A DNA stretch of 28,961 nt. It comes from Fidelibacterota bacterium (lineage in GTDB: Bacteria > Bipolaricaulota > Bipolaricaulia > UBA7950 > UBA9294). The notes below the pieces were generated by a model. The model saw nothing but the letters and a program-made list of their open reading frames with translations, had not been told where the DNA came from and searched no databases. Shown in pieces: positions 16,290-24,322 of this stretch. The stretch covers positions 1 to 28,961 of the forward strand of contig JAJRTG010000081.1 in the NCBI GenBank assembly GCA_024278395.1, written 5' to 3'. Position numbers and translations under genes: made by a program. Positions within the stretch are counted from its first letter, which is position 1. Each line of letters starts with the position of its first letter.

Positions 16290-17825
16290 ATGGCACGATA
16301 CCTTCTCGGAGTGGACGTGGGCACACAGGGGACCAAGGGGGTGCTCGTCCGGACGGACGGGAGCATCGTCGGAACAGCGAGCGCGGCCTACGGGCTCCTC
16401 CACCCCCGACCGATGTGGGCCGAGCAATGGCCGGACGTGTGGTTGGATGCGACGGGCGCGGTCATCCGGAAGCTCCTGGACCGCCCCGGGGTCTCCCCGC
16501 AGGAGGTGGCCGGGGTGTGCATCAGCGGGCTGTACGGTGGAAGCGGGATCCCGCTCGATAAGGACATGAAACCGGTGCGGCCGTGCCTCATCTGGATGGA
16601 CCGGCGGGCGACGGCCGAAGTGGAGTGGATCACACGTAACGTCGACCTGGAGCGGTTGTTCACCGTGACCGGAAACTGGGTCGACAGCTACTTCGGCTAC
16701 CCCAAGATCCTGTGGATCAAGCGGAACGAGCCGGACAACTGGAAGCGGATTGCCCTGTTCCTCCCCCCGAACTCGTACATCAATTACCGCCTGACCGGCG
16801 AGATCGCGATCGACCACTCCTCGGCCGGGAACCTCGGCGGGCTGTACGACATCCGGGCGCACGCCTGGTCGGAGGAGACGGCCCAGGCGCTCGGGATCCC
16901 GCTCGAGCTGATGCCGGAGCGCATCGTCCCCTCCGAAGCGGTGATCGGCGAGGTGACCGCGGAGGGATCGCGCCTCACCGGGTTGGCCCCCGGGACCCCG
17001 GTCCTCGGGGGCGGGGTGGACGCCCCGATGGCGACCTTCACCGCCGGGGCGCTCGACCGCGGGGACAACGTCGCCATGATAGGGACATCCACGTGCTGGG
17101 GGATCATCCACACCGGGGGGAACTTCGCCAAGGAGCTGGTCTCCATGCCGCACGTGATCGACGCCGAGCACCGCACCTACACCTGGGGGGGATCGGCGAC
17201 CTCCGGCGCGCTCGCCAGCTGGTTCCGGGACGCGGTGCGCGGGGGGACGGATTCGTTCCGCGATCTCGACCGAGCGGCGGCGGACGTGCCGCCGGGAAGC
17301 CAGGGGCTGATCGCGCTTCCCTACTTCATGGGCGAGCGGGCGCCGCTGTGGGACCCGGGGGCGCGCGGGGCGTTCGTCGGGTTGACGCTGTCCCATACCG
17401 CGGGGCACCTGTTCCGGGCGCTCCTCGAGGCGACCGCCTACTCCCTGCGCCATGCGATCGAGACCGGGGTGGAGATCGGACTCCCGCTCGCCCCGGGGAC
17501 GACGGTTGTGGGCGGGGTGGCTAAATCCGAGCTGTGGCTATCGATCCTCGCCGACGTCATCGGCCGGCCAGTCCGCACCCTCGCCACCGAGGGGATCGGC
17601 GCCCCGCTCGGGGACGCGTTCCTCGTCGGGCTAGCCGCCGGCGAGTTCGCGGACTACGGCGAGATTCGGGGATGGATCAATTACAACAACACGGTTGCAC
17701 CCGACCCCGTCCGAAAGACGGTCTACGATCGCTATTACCGGCTGTACCGCGACCTCTACCGCGACCTGCGCGCCGACCTCCACGCGCTCTCGGAGCTGTC
17801 CGCGGATCAGGCGAACACGCGGTAG
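16290..17825 (+). CDS. FGGY-family carbohydrate kinase (xylulokinase-like)
   Basis: The enzyme is expected to phosphorylate a ketose with ATP in the cytoplasm. The 511-residue protein opens with LLGVDVGTQGTKGVLV, the FGGY phosphate-binding motif. It carries the substrate-side segment GVCISGLYGGSG, the CLIWMDRRA motif and the likely catalytic Asp in GGVDAPMA (D244). A second ATP-binding region lies around IGTSTCWG and VVGGVAKSELWLSILADVIGRPV. Length and pattern are nearest to xylulokinase and ribulokinase types, but substrate cannot be read from motifs. ATG 16290 with AAGGAGG 11 bases upstream starts right before the conserved motif; the frame is open further upstream without sense. It is transcribed toward the FucI-like gene and overlaps its 3' end by 19 bases. 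It probably acts on the product of that isomerase. Confidence 0.92.
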   Translation: MARYLLGVDVGTQGTKGVLVRTDGSIVGTASAAYGLLHPRPMWAEQWPDVWLDATGAVIRKLLDRPGVSPQEVAGVCISGLYGGSGIPLDKDMKPVRPCLIWMDRRATAEVEWITRNVDLERLFTVTGNWVDSYFGYPKILWIKRNEPDNWKRIALFLPPNSYINYRLTGEIAIDHSSAGNLGGLYDIRAHAWSEETAQALGIPLELMPERIVPSEAVIGEVTAEGSRLTGLAPGTPVLGGGVDAPMATFTAGALDRGDNVAMIGTSTCWGIIHTGGNFAKELVSMPHVIDAEHRTYTWGGSATSGALASWFRDAVRGGTDSFRDLDRAAADVPPGSQGLIALPYFMGERAPLWDPGARGAFVGLTLSHTAGHLFRALLEATAYSLRHAIETGVEIGLPLAPGTTVVGGVAKSELWLSILADVIGRPVRTLATEGIGAPLGDAFLVGLAAGEFADYGEIRGWINYNNTVAPDPVRKTVYDRYYRLYRDLYRDLRADLHALSELSADQANTR

Positions 17826-19225
17826 CGGATCCCGAGCATCCGCGCCGTCCAGATCAACTCCTCGGTCCAGTCCCCGTAGGCGGCGTGGATGTGGTTCGAG
17901 TCGTACTCGGCCAGGAACTCCTCCGGCCCGACCTCAAACCGGGTGAACGCGTGCGGCCACTCGATCTGGGTCGCCTGAGCCTTGCGCTCGGCCTCGTCAC
18001 GCGGCAGCTCGATGAACTCGCCCGGGACGATCGCCAGCCAGTACTCCCCTCTGCGGCGGGCGAGGCGGGCGAGGGTCACCTTCCCCGGAGCGGCGATGTG
18101 GCGGACCGACGCCCCCCCGGCCGGGAAGTAGAACCCCTGCGGGTAGAACTCGACCTGGGGGAGGTTGTCGTCGGGGTCATATGACCGCCCGGCGAAGTAG
18201 GTCGGGTGGTTCCCGGAGTTGCACAGATCGAACACGCCGAGTTCGGCGTCGTAGTGGCGCAGATCGGCGAACATGACCGGGGTTCCGGTGATGTGCTTCA
18301 TGATCTCCATGGTGAGCGCCCCGTCCATATCGGCCTCGGTGGCGGTGACGATCGGGGCCTTCGGCCCGTTCCAGTCGTAGGGATCGTTCAGGAACGCCTC
18401 GGTCACGTCCATGGTGACGAAGTTGTCGGTGAGCTCGGGCTGTCCCTTGATCCCGAGGAAGTCGAGCCGCTTCTCCTTCGCCATCTCGCGCACTGCGATA
18501 TAGCTTCTGATCTGGAGCTTCAGCTTCTCCGGGGTGAGCTGCTTTCCGTCGTAGCGGATCTTCCCCACCTTCTCCGTAAGCCAGGTGAACGCGCGCTTCA
18601 CCTCGTCGTCCGGAGCCTCACCGGACCGCCGCACGATCTCGTACTGGTCGATGTGCTCGACGTCGATCCCGAACAGGCTCATCCACTGGTCGGTGTTGGC
18701 CACCGCGGTGTACATCCCCATCGGCCGGCCGCCGAACAGGCCGTAGGTCTCACCCCGCAGCCGGGCCACGGTCGAACCGGCGCGGATGAACGCCATCACC
18801 CGGCGCAGCACGCGCTCGTCCCCGATGTCGCCGGAGATGCGGCCGTGCAGCGCCCCGATCTGATCGAGCGCGCCGGCGGAGGCGAGCATCCCGACCATCC
18901 CCGGATAGCGGGGGTTGATGTTGGAGAACAGCAAGAACGGACCTGGAGCGAACCGGGAGGCGATCGCCGCCAGGTGGGGGAAGCTCCACACCGCGAAGTT
19001 GAACACCGTGAGCTCGCAGCCCTCGTTCGCCAGCCGCTGCGCCTCGTTTCTCGCCAGCTCCGCGGTCCAGACGATCTCCCGGGCCACTACCGGTTCCACT
19101 TCGCCGGTCGCCTCCAGCGCCGCCGCGAGCTTTTCCTGAAACTCCAGGTTTAGTCCCTCCAGCTCCTTGTGCACCGACTCCCGTCCGTCGGAGAAGGTCA
19201 GGATCCCCACCTTGCGCTTATCCAT
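17807..19225 (-). CDS. L-fucose/L-arabinose-type sugar isomerase family protein
   Basis: Members of this family interconvert aldose and ketose sugars using Mn2+. The 472-residue protein is shorter than E. coli FucI (591). The metal ligands appear conserved: E297 in TATEADMDGALT, D321 in FADLRHYD (24 residues apart, as E337 and D361 in FucI), and a C-terminal His in SNHIHAAYGD (H445 or H447). The N-terminal half has FNFAVWSFPHLAAIA and PFLLFSNINPRYPGMVG, typical of the Rossmann-like domains. ATG 19225 has AAAGGAGG 11 bases upstream. It is the last gene of the sugar operon, 35 bases behind the Asp-box gene. The natural substrate is unknown; the neighbouring kinase suggests a ketose product that is phosphorylated next. 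Confidence 0.9.
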   Translation of the reverse strand: MDKRKVGILTFSDGRESVHKELEGLNLEFQEKLAAALEATGEVEPVVAREIVWTAELARNEAQRLANEGCELTVFNFAVWSFPHLAAIASRFAPGPFLLFSNINPRYPGMVGMLASAGALDQIGALHGRISGDIGDERVLRRVMAFIRAGSTVARLRGETYGLFGGRPMGMYTAVANTDQWMSLFGIDVEHIDQYEIVRRSGEAPDDEVKRAFTWLTEKVGKIRYDGKQLTPEKLKLQIRSYIAVREMAKEKRLDFLGIKGQPELTDNFVTMDVTEAFLNDPYDWNGPKAPIVTATEADMDGALTMEIMKHITGTPVMFADLRHYDAELGVFDLCNSGNHPTYFAGRSYDPDDNLPQVEFYPQGFYFPAGGASVRHIAAPGKVTLARLARRRGEYWLAIVPGEFIELPRDEAERKAQATQIEWPHAFTRFEVGPEEFLAEYDSNHIHAAYGDWTEELIWTARMLGIRYRVFA

Positions 19226-19260
19226 CTTCAGCTCGTCCTCCTTTCATATCGTGAAAATAG

Positions 19261-20295
19261 TCAAGTCACCCTGCGGATCTCCTCTACCTCCGCCTCCGCG
19301 ATCTCAACGTGCCTGATGGCGGCCCGGCGGTAAGTATAGGTGATGTGCAGGGTACCGTCCCGCCCCTGGATGACCGCCGGGTAGCTGTACTCCCCCGGTC
19401 CCTCCTCGATGGTTACCGACCACGGCCAGCTCTCCCCGTCATCGGGTGAGAACGAGACAACCAGCGGGCTGCGCTTCCCCCACCGGTCGAACCCGACCGG
19501 CATCCGGGCCGGCCAGCGCTCGTCGAGCCCCGGCGGGACAGGGGGCAGACCGACTGGGTTGTGCACCAGCGCCAACAGACCGGAACGGAGCCGGACCATG
19601 TCGATTCCGCTGTTGTTGTTCGGAAGCGGCGTTGGGGCCGGAACGGTCCACGTCTCGCCGAGATCGCGGGACTCGCTCCGGTAGATGTATCCCTCCTGAC
19701 TGCGCATGTAGGCGAGAAGCGCTCCGTCACCCAGACGGACCACCGTCGGCTGGATCAGGTGCGCTCCGGCCACGCGGCCGAGGTCGCCGATGATCTCCCA
19801 GGTCCCCCCGTCGTCCGTGGAGCGGAGGAACGCGGCGCTCCAGGACCGCTCCCACTCGACCGGGAGAATCCACACCCCGTCCCCGTGGAACGGCTTGGTC
19901 CTCCCCAGCAGTCCCTTGGTCTCCACCAGGAGCTCGAGGTCGGTCCAGCTCTTGCCGCCGTCGAGGCTCCGCTTGAAGAACAGATAAGTGTCGCCGCTGC
20001 ACCACCGCCCGTAGTTCACCCCGACGACGAGCCACACCTCGCCGGAGCGCGGGCCGAGGAACACCCGGGGGTTGGCCGGAGCGCGGCGCGGGACGTCCAC
20101 CCACACCGCGGGGGCACTCCATTTCTTTCTAGTGACATTGAATCTAGTTCCCAACACCACCGAATCCGGGGAGCCTTCCCGCATCCCGGCGTAGCAGCAC
20201 GCGAGGAGGTCGCCGTCTTCCAGCTCGCAGACGCTCGAGGCGTGCATGCTCGGGTATTCCGGGGACGGCTCGATGCAGAATCGACGCTTCATCAT
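19261..20295 (-). CDS. Sialidase-superfamily (BNR/Asp-box) six-bladed propeller protein
   Basis: The 344-residue protein contains four perfect Asp boxes, S-x-D-x-G-x-x-W: SLDGGKSW, STDDGGTW, SRDLGETW and SPDDGESW. This indicates a BNR_2-type beta-propeller. The end YPAVIQGRDGTLHITYTYRR with IRHV is typical of this subfamily. No signal peptide is seen (it starts MMKRRFCIEPSPEYPSMHASS), so it acts in the cytoplasm unless exported in another way. The N-terminal FRIP motif of true sialidases is not found, so sialidase activity is uncertain; other glycosidase or lyase activities are known in this superfamily. ATG 20295 overlaps the permease stop by four bases. An open frame extends upstream through the permease gene but is a shadow. 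It probably processes the imported saccharide. Confidence 0.88.
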   Translation of the reverse strand: MMKRRFCIEPSPEYPSMHASSVCELEDGDLLACCYAGMREGSPDSVVLGTRFNVTRKKWSAPAVWVDVPRRAPANPRVFLGPRSGEVWLVVGVNYGRWCSGDTYLFFKRSLDGGKSWTDLELLVETKGLLGRTKPFHGDGVWILPVEWERSWSAAFLRSTDDGGTWEIIGDLGRVAGAHLIQPTVVRLGDGALLAYMRSQEGYIYRSESRDLGETWTVPAPTPLPNNNSGIDMVRLRSGLLALVHNPVGLPPVPPGLDERWPARMPVGFDRWGKRSPLVVSFSPDDGESWPWSVTIEEGPGEYSYPAVIQGRDGTLHITYTYRRAAIRHVEIAEAEVEEIRRVT

Positions 20296-21125
20296 CCCTT
20301 CGACCCCGATCCGGCCAGGGTGAACCCGCGGATGATCTGGCGGCGCAGCAGGAGGAAGACGAACAGCGAGGGGAGAGAAGCCATGAACGCACCGGCGAGG
20401 ATCAGCCCGTAATCGATCTCGAACGCCCCCTGCAGGAGCTTCAACCCGACCGGGAGCGTCACCATCTGGGATTTGCGCAGAACGATCATCGACCAGAAGA
20501 ACTCGTTCCACGCGAAGTTGAACATGTACACCCCGAACGCGGCGAACACCGGCTTGGAGACGGGGATGATCACCCGCGTCAGAATCCCGAAGCTGGAGCA
20601 CCCGTCGATCCGGGCCGCGTCCTCGAGCTCCTTGGGAATGTTGATGAAGAACTGGCGCAGGAGGAACACCCCGATCGGCATCGCGATCATCGGCAGGGCT
20701 ACCCCCTGGTAGGTATTGAGGAACCCGAACTTGGTCATCGTGAAGAAAAGCGGAATCACGTTCACCTGCCAGGGGAGGAGCATGAAGACGAGTAGAATCA
20801 TGAACAGCGTGTCCCTCCCCCGCCAGTGGAGCCGGGCGAAGGAGAACGCGGCAAGGGTGGAGACGATGAGAGAGCCGAGCGTCACTGAGCTCGCCACGAT
20901 GACACTGTTCAGGACCCAGCGTCCGAACGGCCACTGGGCGAACAGCCGCTGTACGTTCTCCAACGTGAAATGGGAAGGGATCCAGGAGGGAGGAATGCTC
21001 AGGATCTCCGGCCGCGGCTTGAACGCGGTATCGGCCATCCACAGGATCGGAATGATCCACGCAAACGCGATCCCGTACATGATGACATAAGGAAGAAACC
21101 GCTTGGTCGCTCGTAATGCCTTCAT
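20292..21125 (-). CDS. ABC sugar transporter permease, MalG type
   Basis: This inner-membrane subunit of a carbohydrate-uptake (CUT1) ABC transporter has 277 residues and six predicted spans. The EAA loop that contacts the ATPase is ELEDAARIDGCSSFGILTRVIIPVSKP. The N-terminus (RFLPYVIMYGIAFAWIIPILWMADTAFKP) and the segment FARLHWRGRDTLF are typical of MalG-like proteins. ATG 21125 overlaps the stop of the upstream permease by four bases (ATGA), and its own stop overlaps the Asp-box gene in the same way. It pairs with the next permease and the binding protein. The locus encodes no ATPase. Confidence 0.95.
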   Translation of the reverse strand: MKALRATKRFLPYVIMYGIAFAWIIPILWMADTAFKPRPEILSIPPSWIPSHFTLENVQRLFAQWPFGRWVLNSVIVASSVTLGSLIVSTLAAFSFARLHWRGRDTLFMILLVFMLLPWQVNVIPLFFTMTKFGFLNTYQGVALPMIAMPIGVFLLRQFFINIPKELEDAARIDGCSSFGILTRVIIPVSKPVFAAFGVYMFNFAWNEFFWSMIVLRKSQMVTLPVGLKLLQGAFEIDYGLILAGAFMASLPSLFVFLLLRRQIIRGFTLAGSGSKG

Positions 21126-22024
21126 TGCAACTCCGATTTAAGCCCGAGGAACTTCACGCCGATCAGCGTGAGGAGCAGGATCATGAGCAGGAGGATGACC
21201 CCGGCTGCAGCCGCCTTCCCCACCTGGAAGTAATCGAACCCGACCCGGTACAGGTAGAGGGCCAGCACCTCCGTCGATCGACCGGGCCCGCCGTCCGTCA
21301 TCAGGAGCACCTGTCCGAAGGTGCGGAACGCCGAGATGATGGTAAGTACCAAAGCGAACAGAAGCGACGGCTTGATCAACGGCAAGATGATGTGCAGAAA
21401 CTGATGCCGCGGCTTAGCGCCATCGATCGCCGCCGCCTCAAACAGATCCTGCGGGATCTCCTCCAACCCGGCCTGCAGGACCACCATCCGATAGCCAGCG
21501 AGCCACCAGGCGGTGGTGAACGCAATGGCCGGAAGTGCCCATGTGGTACTGGTAAGGAAAACCGGGGCCGACGGGACTACTGAGCTGAGCGTGTGCTGCA
21601 ACAGCCCGAAGTCACGGTCGAGCAGCCATTTCCAGACAATCGCCACGATGGAAACGGTGAGCAGGTACGGGAAGAAGAGGATCCCCTGCACCGCGGTCGT
21701 TCCCCGGCGGGACTTCCCCCATCCCCACATCATGAGCGCGAACAGGAAGCCAAACCCTATGATGAGGGGGATCGTCATCGCGGCGAATTTGAACGTGTTT
21801 CCGAACGCGTTCCAGAACCGCGGTTCATGGAAGAGCGTGATGTAGTTCGCCAGCCCGACGAACTTCGAGCCGCGCATCGGGTTCCAGTCGAACAGGCTGA
21901 TGTAGATTCCGTATCCCACCGGCCAGGCGAGGAAGACCGCCCACAGGCTGACGAACGGGAGGACGTACAGCACCCCCTCCAGTCCTTGGTGCCTATACAA
22001 GAATTCGCCTAATCTTTTGCCCAT
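21122..22024 (-). CDS. ABC sugar transporter permease, MalF/UgpA type
   Basis: The partner permease has 300 residues and six spans, starting MGKRLGEFLYRHQGLEG and LYVLPFVSLWAVFLAWPVGYG. The EAA loop is LFEAAAIDGAKPRHQFLHIILPLIKP, and TDGGPGRSTEVLALYLYR is the usual MalF/UgpA signature. ATG 22024 has no Shine-Dalgarno motif immediately upstream (TTATTAAA). An AAGGAG lies about 40 bases away, beyond a strong hairpin at 22033-22061. If the hairpin forms, that motif would be brought to about 12 bases from the ATG. Alternatively the gene relies on reinitiation or the hairpin weakens expression relative to the binding protein. Confidence 0.95.
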   Translation of the reverse strand: MGKRLGEFLYRHQGLEGVLYVLPFVSLWAVFLAWPVGYGIYISLFDWNPMRGSKFVGLANYITLFHEPRFWNAFGNTFKFAAMTIPLIIGFGFLFALMMWGWGKSRRGTTAVQGILFFPYLLTVSIVAIVWKWLLDRDFGLLQHTLSSVVPSAPVFLTSTTWALPAIAFTTAWWLAGYRMVVLQAGLEEIPQDLFEAAAIDGAKPRHQFLHIILPLIKPSLLFALVLTIISAFRTFGQVLLMTDGGPGRSTEVLALYLYRVGFDYFQVGKAAAAGVILLLMILLLTLIGVKFLGLKSELQ

Positions 22025-22032
22025 TTTAATAA

Positions 22033-22061
22033 GCGGGCGGGGCCGGCCGGCCTCCGCCCGC
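22033..22061 (-). promoter_or_regulatory. Strong intergenic hairpin between binding-protein and permease genes
   Basis: GCGGGCGG (22033-22040) pairs with CCGCCCGC (22054-22061), and the inner GGCCGGCCGGCC (22041-22052) pairs with itself around a GGCC loop with one bulged base. On the minus strand it is followed by TTATT, a poor U-run, so it could be a partial terminator or an mRNA-stabilising 3' end for the binding-protein message. It also lies between AAGGAG (plus 22066-22071) and the permease ATG. Confidence 0.75.
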
Positions 22062-22073
22062 GTCGCTCCTTAT

Positions 22074-23342
22074 TTATTTACCCTGTAGGATCTTGTTACA
22101 CTCCTTCTCCGCGTTGGCGAGAGCCTCCTGCGGGGTGATCTTCCCGTTCACCGCAAGCTCGATCTGGGCCTGAATGGCGTGCTCCAGCTCGGATCCGTGC
22201 GGGTTGTTGATCGGGAAGTGTACCAGCCCCTCCTGGGCCATCTCGTTCAACCACTTGCCCGACTTGATCCAGTAGTCGGACGCGAGGAGATCGGGGTTCT
22301 TCGCCTCGGGCTTGTACGCGGTGATGTGCCCGCCATACATCGTCCAGATGTGGGAATGCTCCGAGATGTACTTGATCACCTCGGCCGCGGCCATGTACAC
22401 CTCTCTGGGCGTTCCCTTCGGCTGAACCGGGATCACGATCTGGTGGCTGTTCCCCCAGGTGTATGGAGTGCCGAAGAAGCTCGGCATCTTCATGTAGCCC
22501 CAGTTTACCCCGCTGTTCTTCGCAGTCCCGTAGTACCAGTTCCCGGCGATGAGCATCCCGAGCTCCCCCGCGGCGAACTGGTCGTAGCCGTTGGTCCCAG
22601 GCTTGTTCCAGCCGAAGTCGTTGAAGATGTCAACGAGGAACTGGAGCGCCAGGAGCCCCTTCGGGTTGTTGAACGTGGCATGCGTGTAGTCCTTATCAAA
22701 CAGCTGGCCGCCCATCTGCCAGAAGAAGACGTACCACGCACGGCGGAGCTTGCGCGGGGCGGCGTCCTCCCCCGGATGGAACGCGTAGTATCCGGCGTCC
22801 TTGATCTTGTCGCAGGCGGTCATGAACTCGTCCAACGTCTGGGGCGGGTTGTTCGGATCGAGCCCGGCCTTCTCGAAGATGTCCTTATTGTACCAGATCC
22901 CCCAACCGTGGGTATCGAGCGGAATCAGGTAGTGGTGACCGTTCAGCTCGCCGGCCTTCCAGTTAGCGGATACGTAGTCGTCCGGATTGAACCCCGCCAT
23001 CTGAAGGATGTTCCCCACCGGGGAATCGTCGAGCGGAGTGAGGTAGTCGGCCATCTCCACGAGCTTGTTGGTGTGGCAGATCCCGATCTGCGGCGCGTTC
23101 CCGGCGATCACCGAGAGACGAAGCTGCGCGTAGTAATCGGTCCACCCGCCCTGGGTGAGCTCCACCTGGATGTCGGTGTGCTCTGCGTTGAACTGGTTGA
23201 TGATCTGCTCCATCGCCTTGGCGTCGGCCTCGTGGAACAGCGTGTTGAACGTGATCTTGATCGGCTGAGCCGCCAACGTCTGCAGCCCCACCACAAACAG
23301 CAATCCTACAAGCAGAATCCCAAGTTTCCAAGCTTTATGCAT
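22074..23342 (-). CDS. Extracellular sugar-binding protein of a CUT1 ABC transporter
   Basis: The 422-residue protein captures the sugar outside the membrane and delivers it to the two permeases. A signal peptide (1-25, ending LQTLAAQ) has no lipobox Cys, so the protein is probably periplasmic or released rather than a lipoprotein. Family marks are IKITFNTLFHEADAKAMEQI, VIAGNAPQIGICHTNKLVEMADYLTPLDD, GIWYNKDIFEKAGLDP, GELGMLIAGNWYYG and the aromatic-rich surroundings that usually line a sugar site. ATG 23342 has GGGAGGTG ten bases upstream. It follows the aldolase-family gene by 47 bases. A strong hairpin after its stop may raise its expression over the permeases. Confidence 0.95.
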   Translation of the reverse strand: MHKAWKLGILLVGLLFVVGLQTLAAQPIKITFNTLFHEADAKAMEQIINQFNAEHTDIQVELTQGGWTDYYAQLRLSVIAGNAPQIGICHTNKLVEMADYLTPLDDSPVGNILQMAGFNPDDYVSANWKAGELNGHHYLIPLDTHGWGIWYNKDIFEKAGLDPNNPPQTLDEFMTACDKIKDAGYYAFHPGEDAAPRKLRRAWYVFFWQMGGQLFDKDYTHATFNNPKGLLALQFLVDIFNDFGWNKPGTNGYDQFAAGELGMLIAGNWYYGTAKNSGVNWGYMKMPSFFGTPYTWGNSHQIVIPVQPKGTPREVYMAAAEVIKYISEHSHIWTMYGGHITAYKPEAKNPDLLASDYWIKSGKWLNEMAQEGLVHFPINNPHGSELEHAIQAQIELAVNGKITPQEALANAEKECNKILQGK

Positions 23343-23389
23343 GATTTAGATGCACCTCCCTTTCATTTTCGGTTCCGATCGCCCAGATG

Positions 23390-24322
23390 CTATTGCTCCT
23401 TGTTACCACCCCCCTTCTCCATCAACTGTGCCGCTCGTTTTTCTATCGAACCAAGCTGCACCTCGAGGGATGCAACCTCCTCGGTCGGTGCAGGACGGAG
23501 GGGAGGGACAGGAGGACCGACCTCCCATCCCATGAGCGTCAATGCCTGCTTGATGGTGGGAACGTTACCGCGGCGAGTGGCGCGACACAGCTCGATTATC
23601 GACATCTGGAGTTTCTTCCCTTGTTCGTGGTCACCGCGTTGCGCAGCCCGGTAGAGGGCCGTGTAGAGCGTCGGAAAGACGTTCGCCCCGCTTGAGACAA
23701 GCCCGCTCCCACCCATCGTGAGGAGCGGTAGCCCCATCTCGTCCTTGCCGATCAAAAGGTGAACCTCGTCGGCCAACTCGAGGTACTCTTCCCACGCCTC
23801 CCAGTCCCCCCGACTGATCTTGGCTCCGACGATGTTTTGGGCATCCGCGTGCAAAGCATTGAGCAAGTCAGCATCCAACGGGTTTCCCGTGGTCGACGGG
23901 ATGTCGTAAAGGAACAGCGGCAAGTCCCCGATCGCCGATGCGATTTCCAAGTAGTGCGCGCGCAATTCCTCTTTTGTGAACCGGTATCGACACGGAGGAG
24001 CGACCGCGACTGCCGCCGCTCCGATCCTCGCGGCGTGCCGCGAGAGGGCGCAGGCGGCGGCGGCGCGATCATGTCCGGTGTGCACGATGACGGGAATGCT
24101 CCCCGCGGCGGTCTCCAACACGGCCTCGGCGAACTCCTGCCGCTCGCCGACGGAAAGGAGCGTCCCCTCGCCGGTGGTCCCCAGTATGTACAGCCCCGTG
24201 ACCCCGGCTTCGACGAACCTATCGATAAGCCCCGGCAGAACCTCGGGGTCGGGCGTCCGTCTTTCGGGATCCCACGGGGTGACCATCGCCACCCACACAC
24301 CGCTGAAGTTCGCTGCCTTCAT
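23390..24322 (-). CDS. DapA/NanA-superfamily aldolase (2-keto acid lyase type)
   Basis: This superfamily cleaves or condenses 2-keto acids through a Schiff base. In this 310-residue TIM barrel the pyruvate-binding motif is GTTGEG (48-53), the catalytic Tyr is Y139 and the Schiff-base Lys is K168 in GAKIS. In E. coli DapA the Tyr motif reads YNVPSRTG, with R138 binding aspartate semialdehyde; here it reads YDIPSTTG with Thr at that place. That argues against a lysine-biosynthesis role and for a sugar-acid aldolase, for example a 2-keto-3-deoxy acid or sialic acid-like lyase. The C-terminal 40 residues are an acidic/helical extension. ATG 24322 overlaps the lacI stop by four bases. Its place between the regulator and transporter supports a catabolic role. 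Confidence 0.9.
   Translation of the reverse strand: MKAANFSGVWVAMVTPWDPERRTPDPEVLPGLIDRFVEAGVTGLYILGTTGEGTLLSVGERQEFAEAVLETAAGSIPVIVHTGHDRAAAACALSRHAARIGAAAVAVAPPCRYRFTKEELRAHYLEIASAIGDLPLFLYDIPSTTGNPLDADLLNALHADAQNIVGAKISRGDWEAWEEYLELADEVHLLIGKDEMGLPLLTMGGSGLVSSGANVFPTLYTALYRAAQRGDHEQGKKLQMSIIELCRATRRGNVPTIKQALTLMGWEVGPPVPPLRPAPTEEVASLEVQLGSIEKRAAQLMEKGGGNKEQ

Noticed and set aside
16131..17453. 440-codon minus-strand frame opposite the FGGY kinase
   Set aside because: Composition of a shadow frame; the plus frame has all kinase motifs.
23390..24322. Lysine-biosynthesis dapA
   Set aside because: The substrate Arg in the YNVPSRTG-type motif is replaced by Thr and the context is catabolic.
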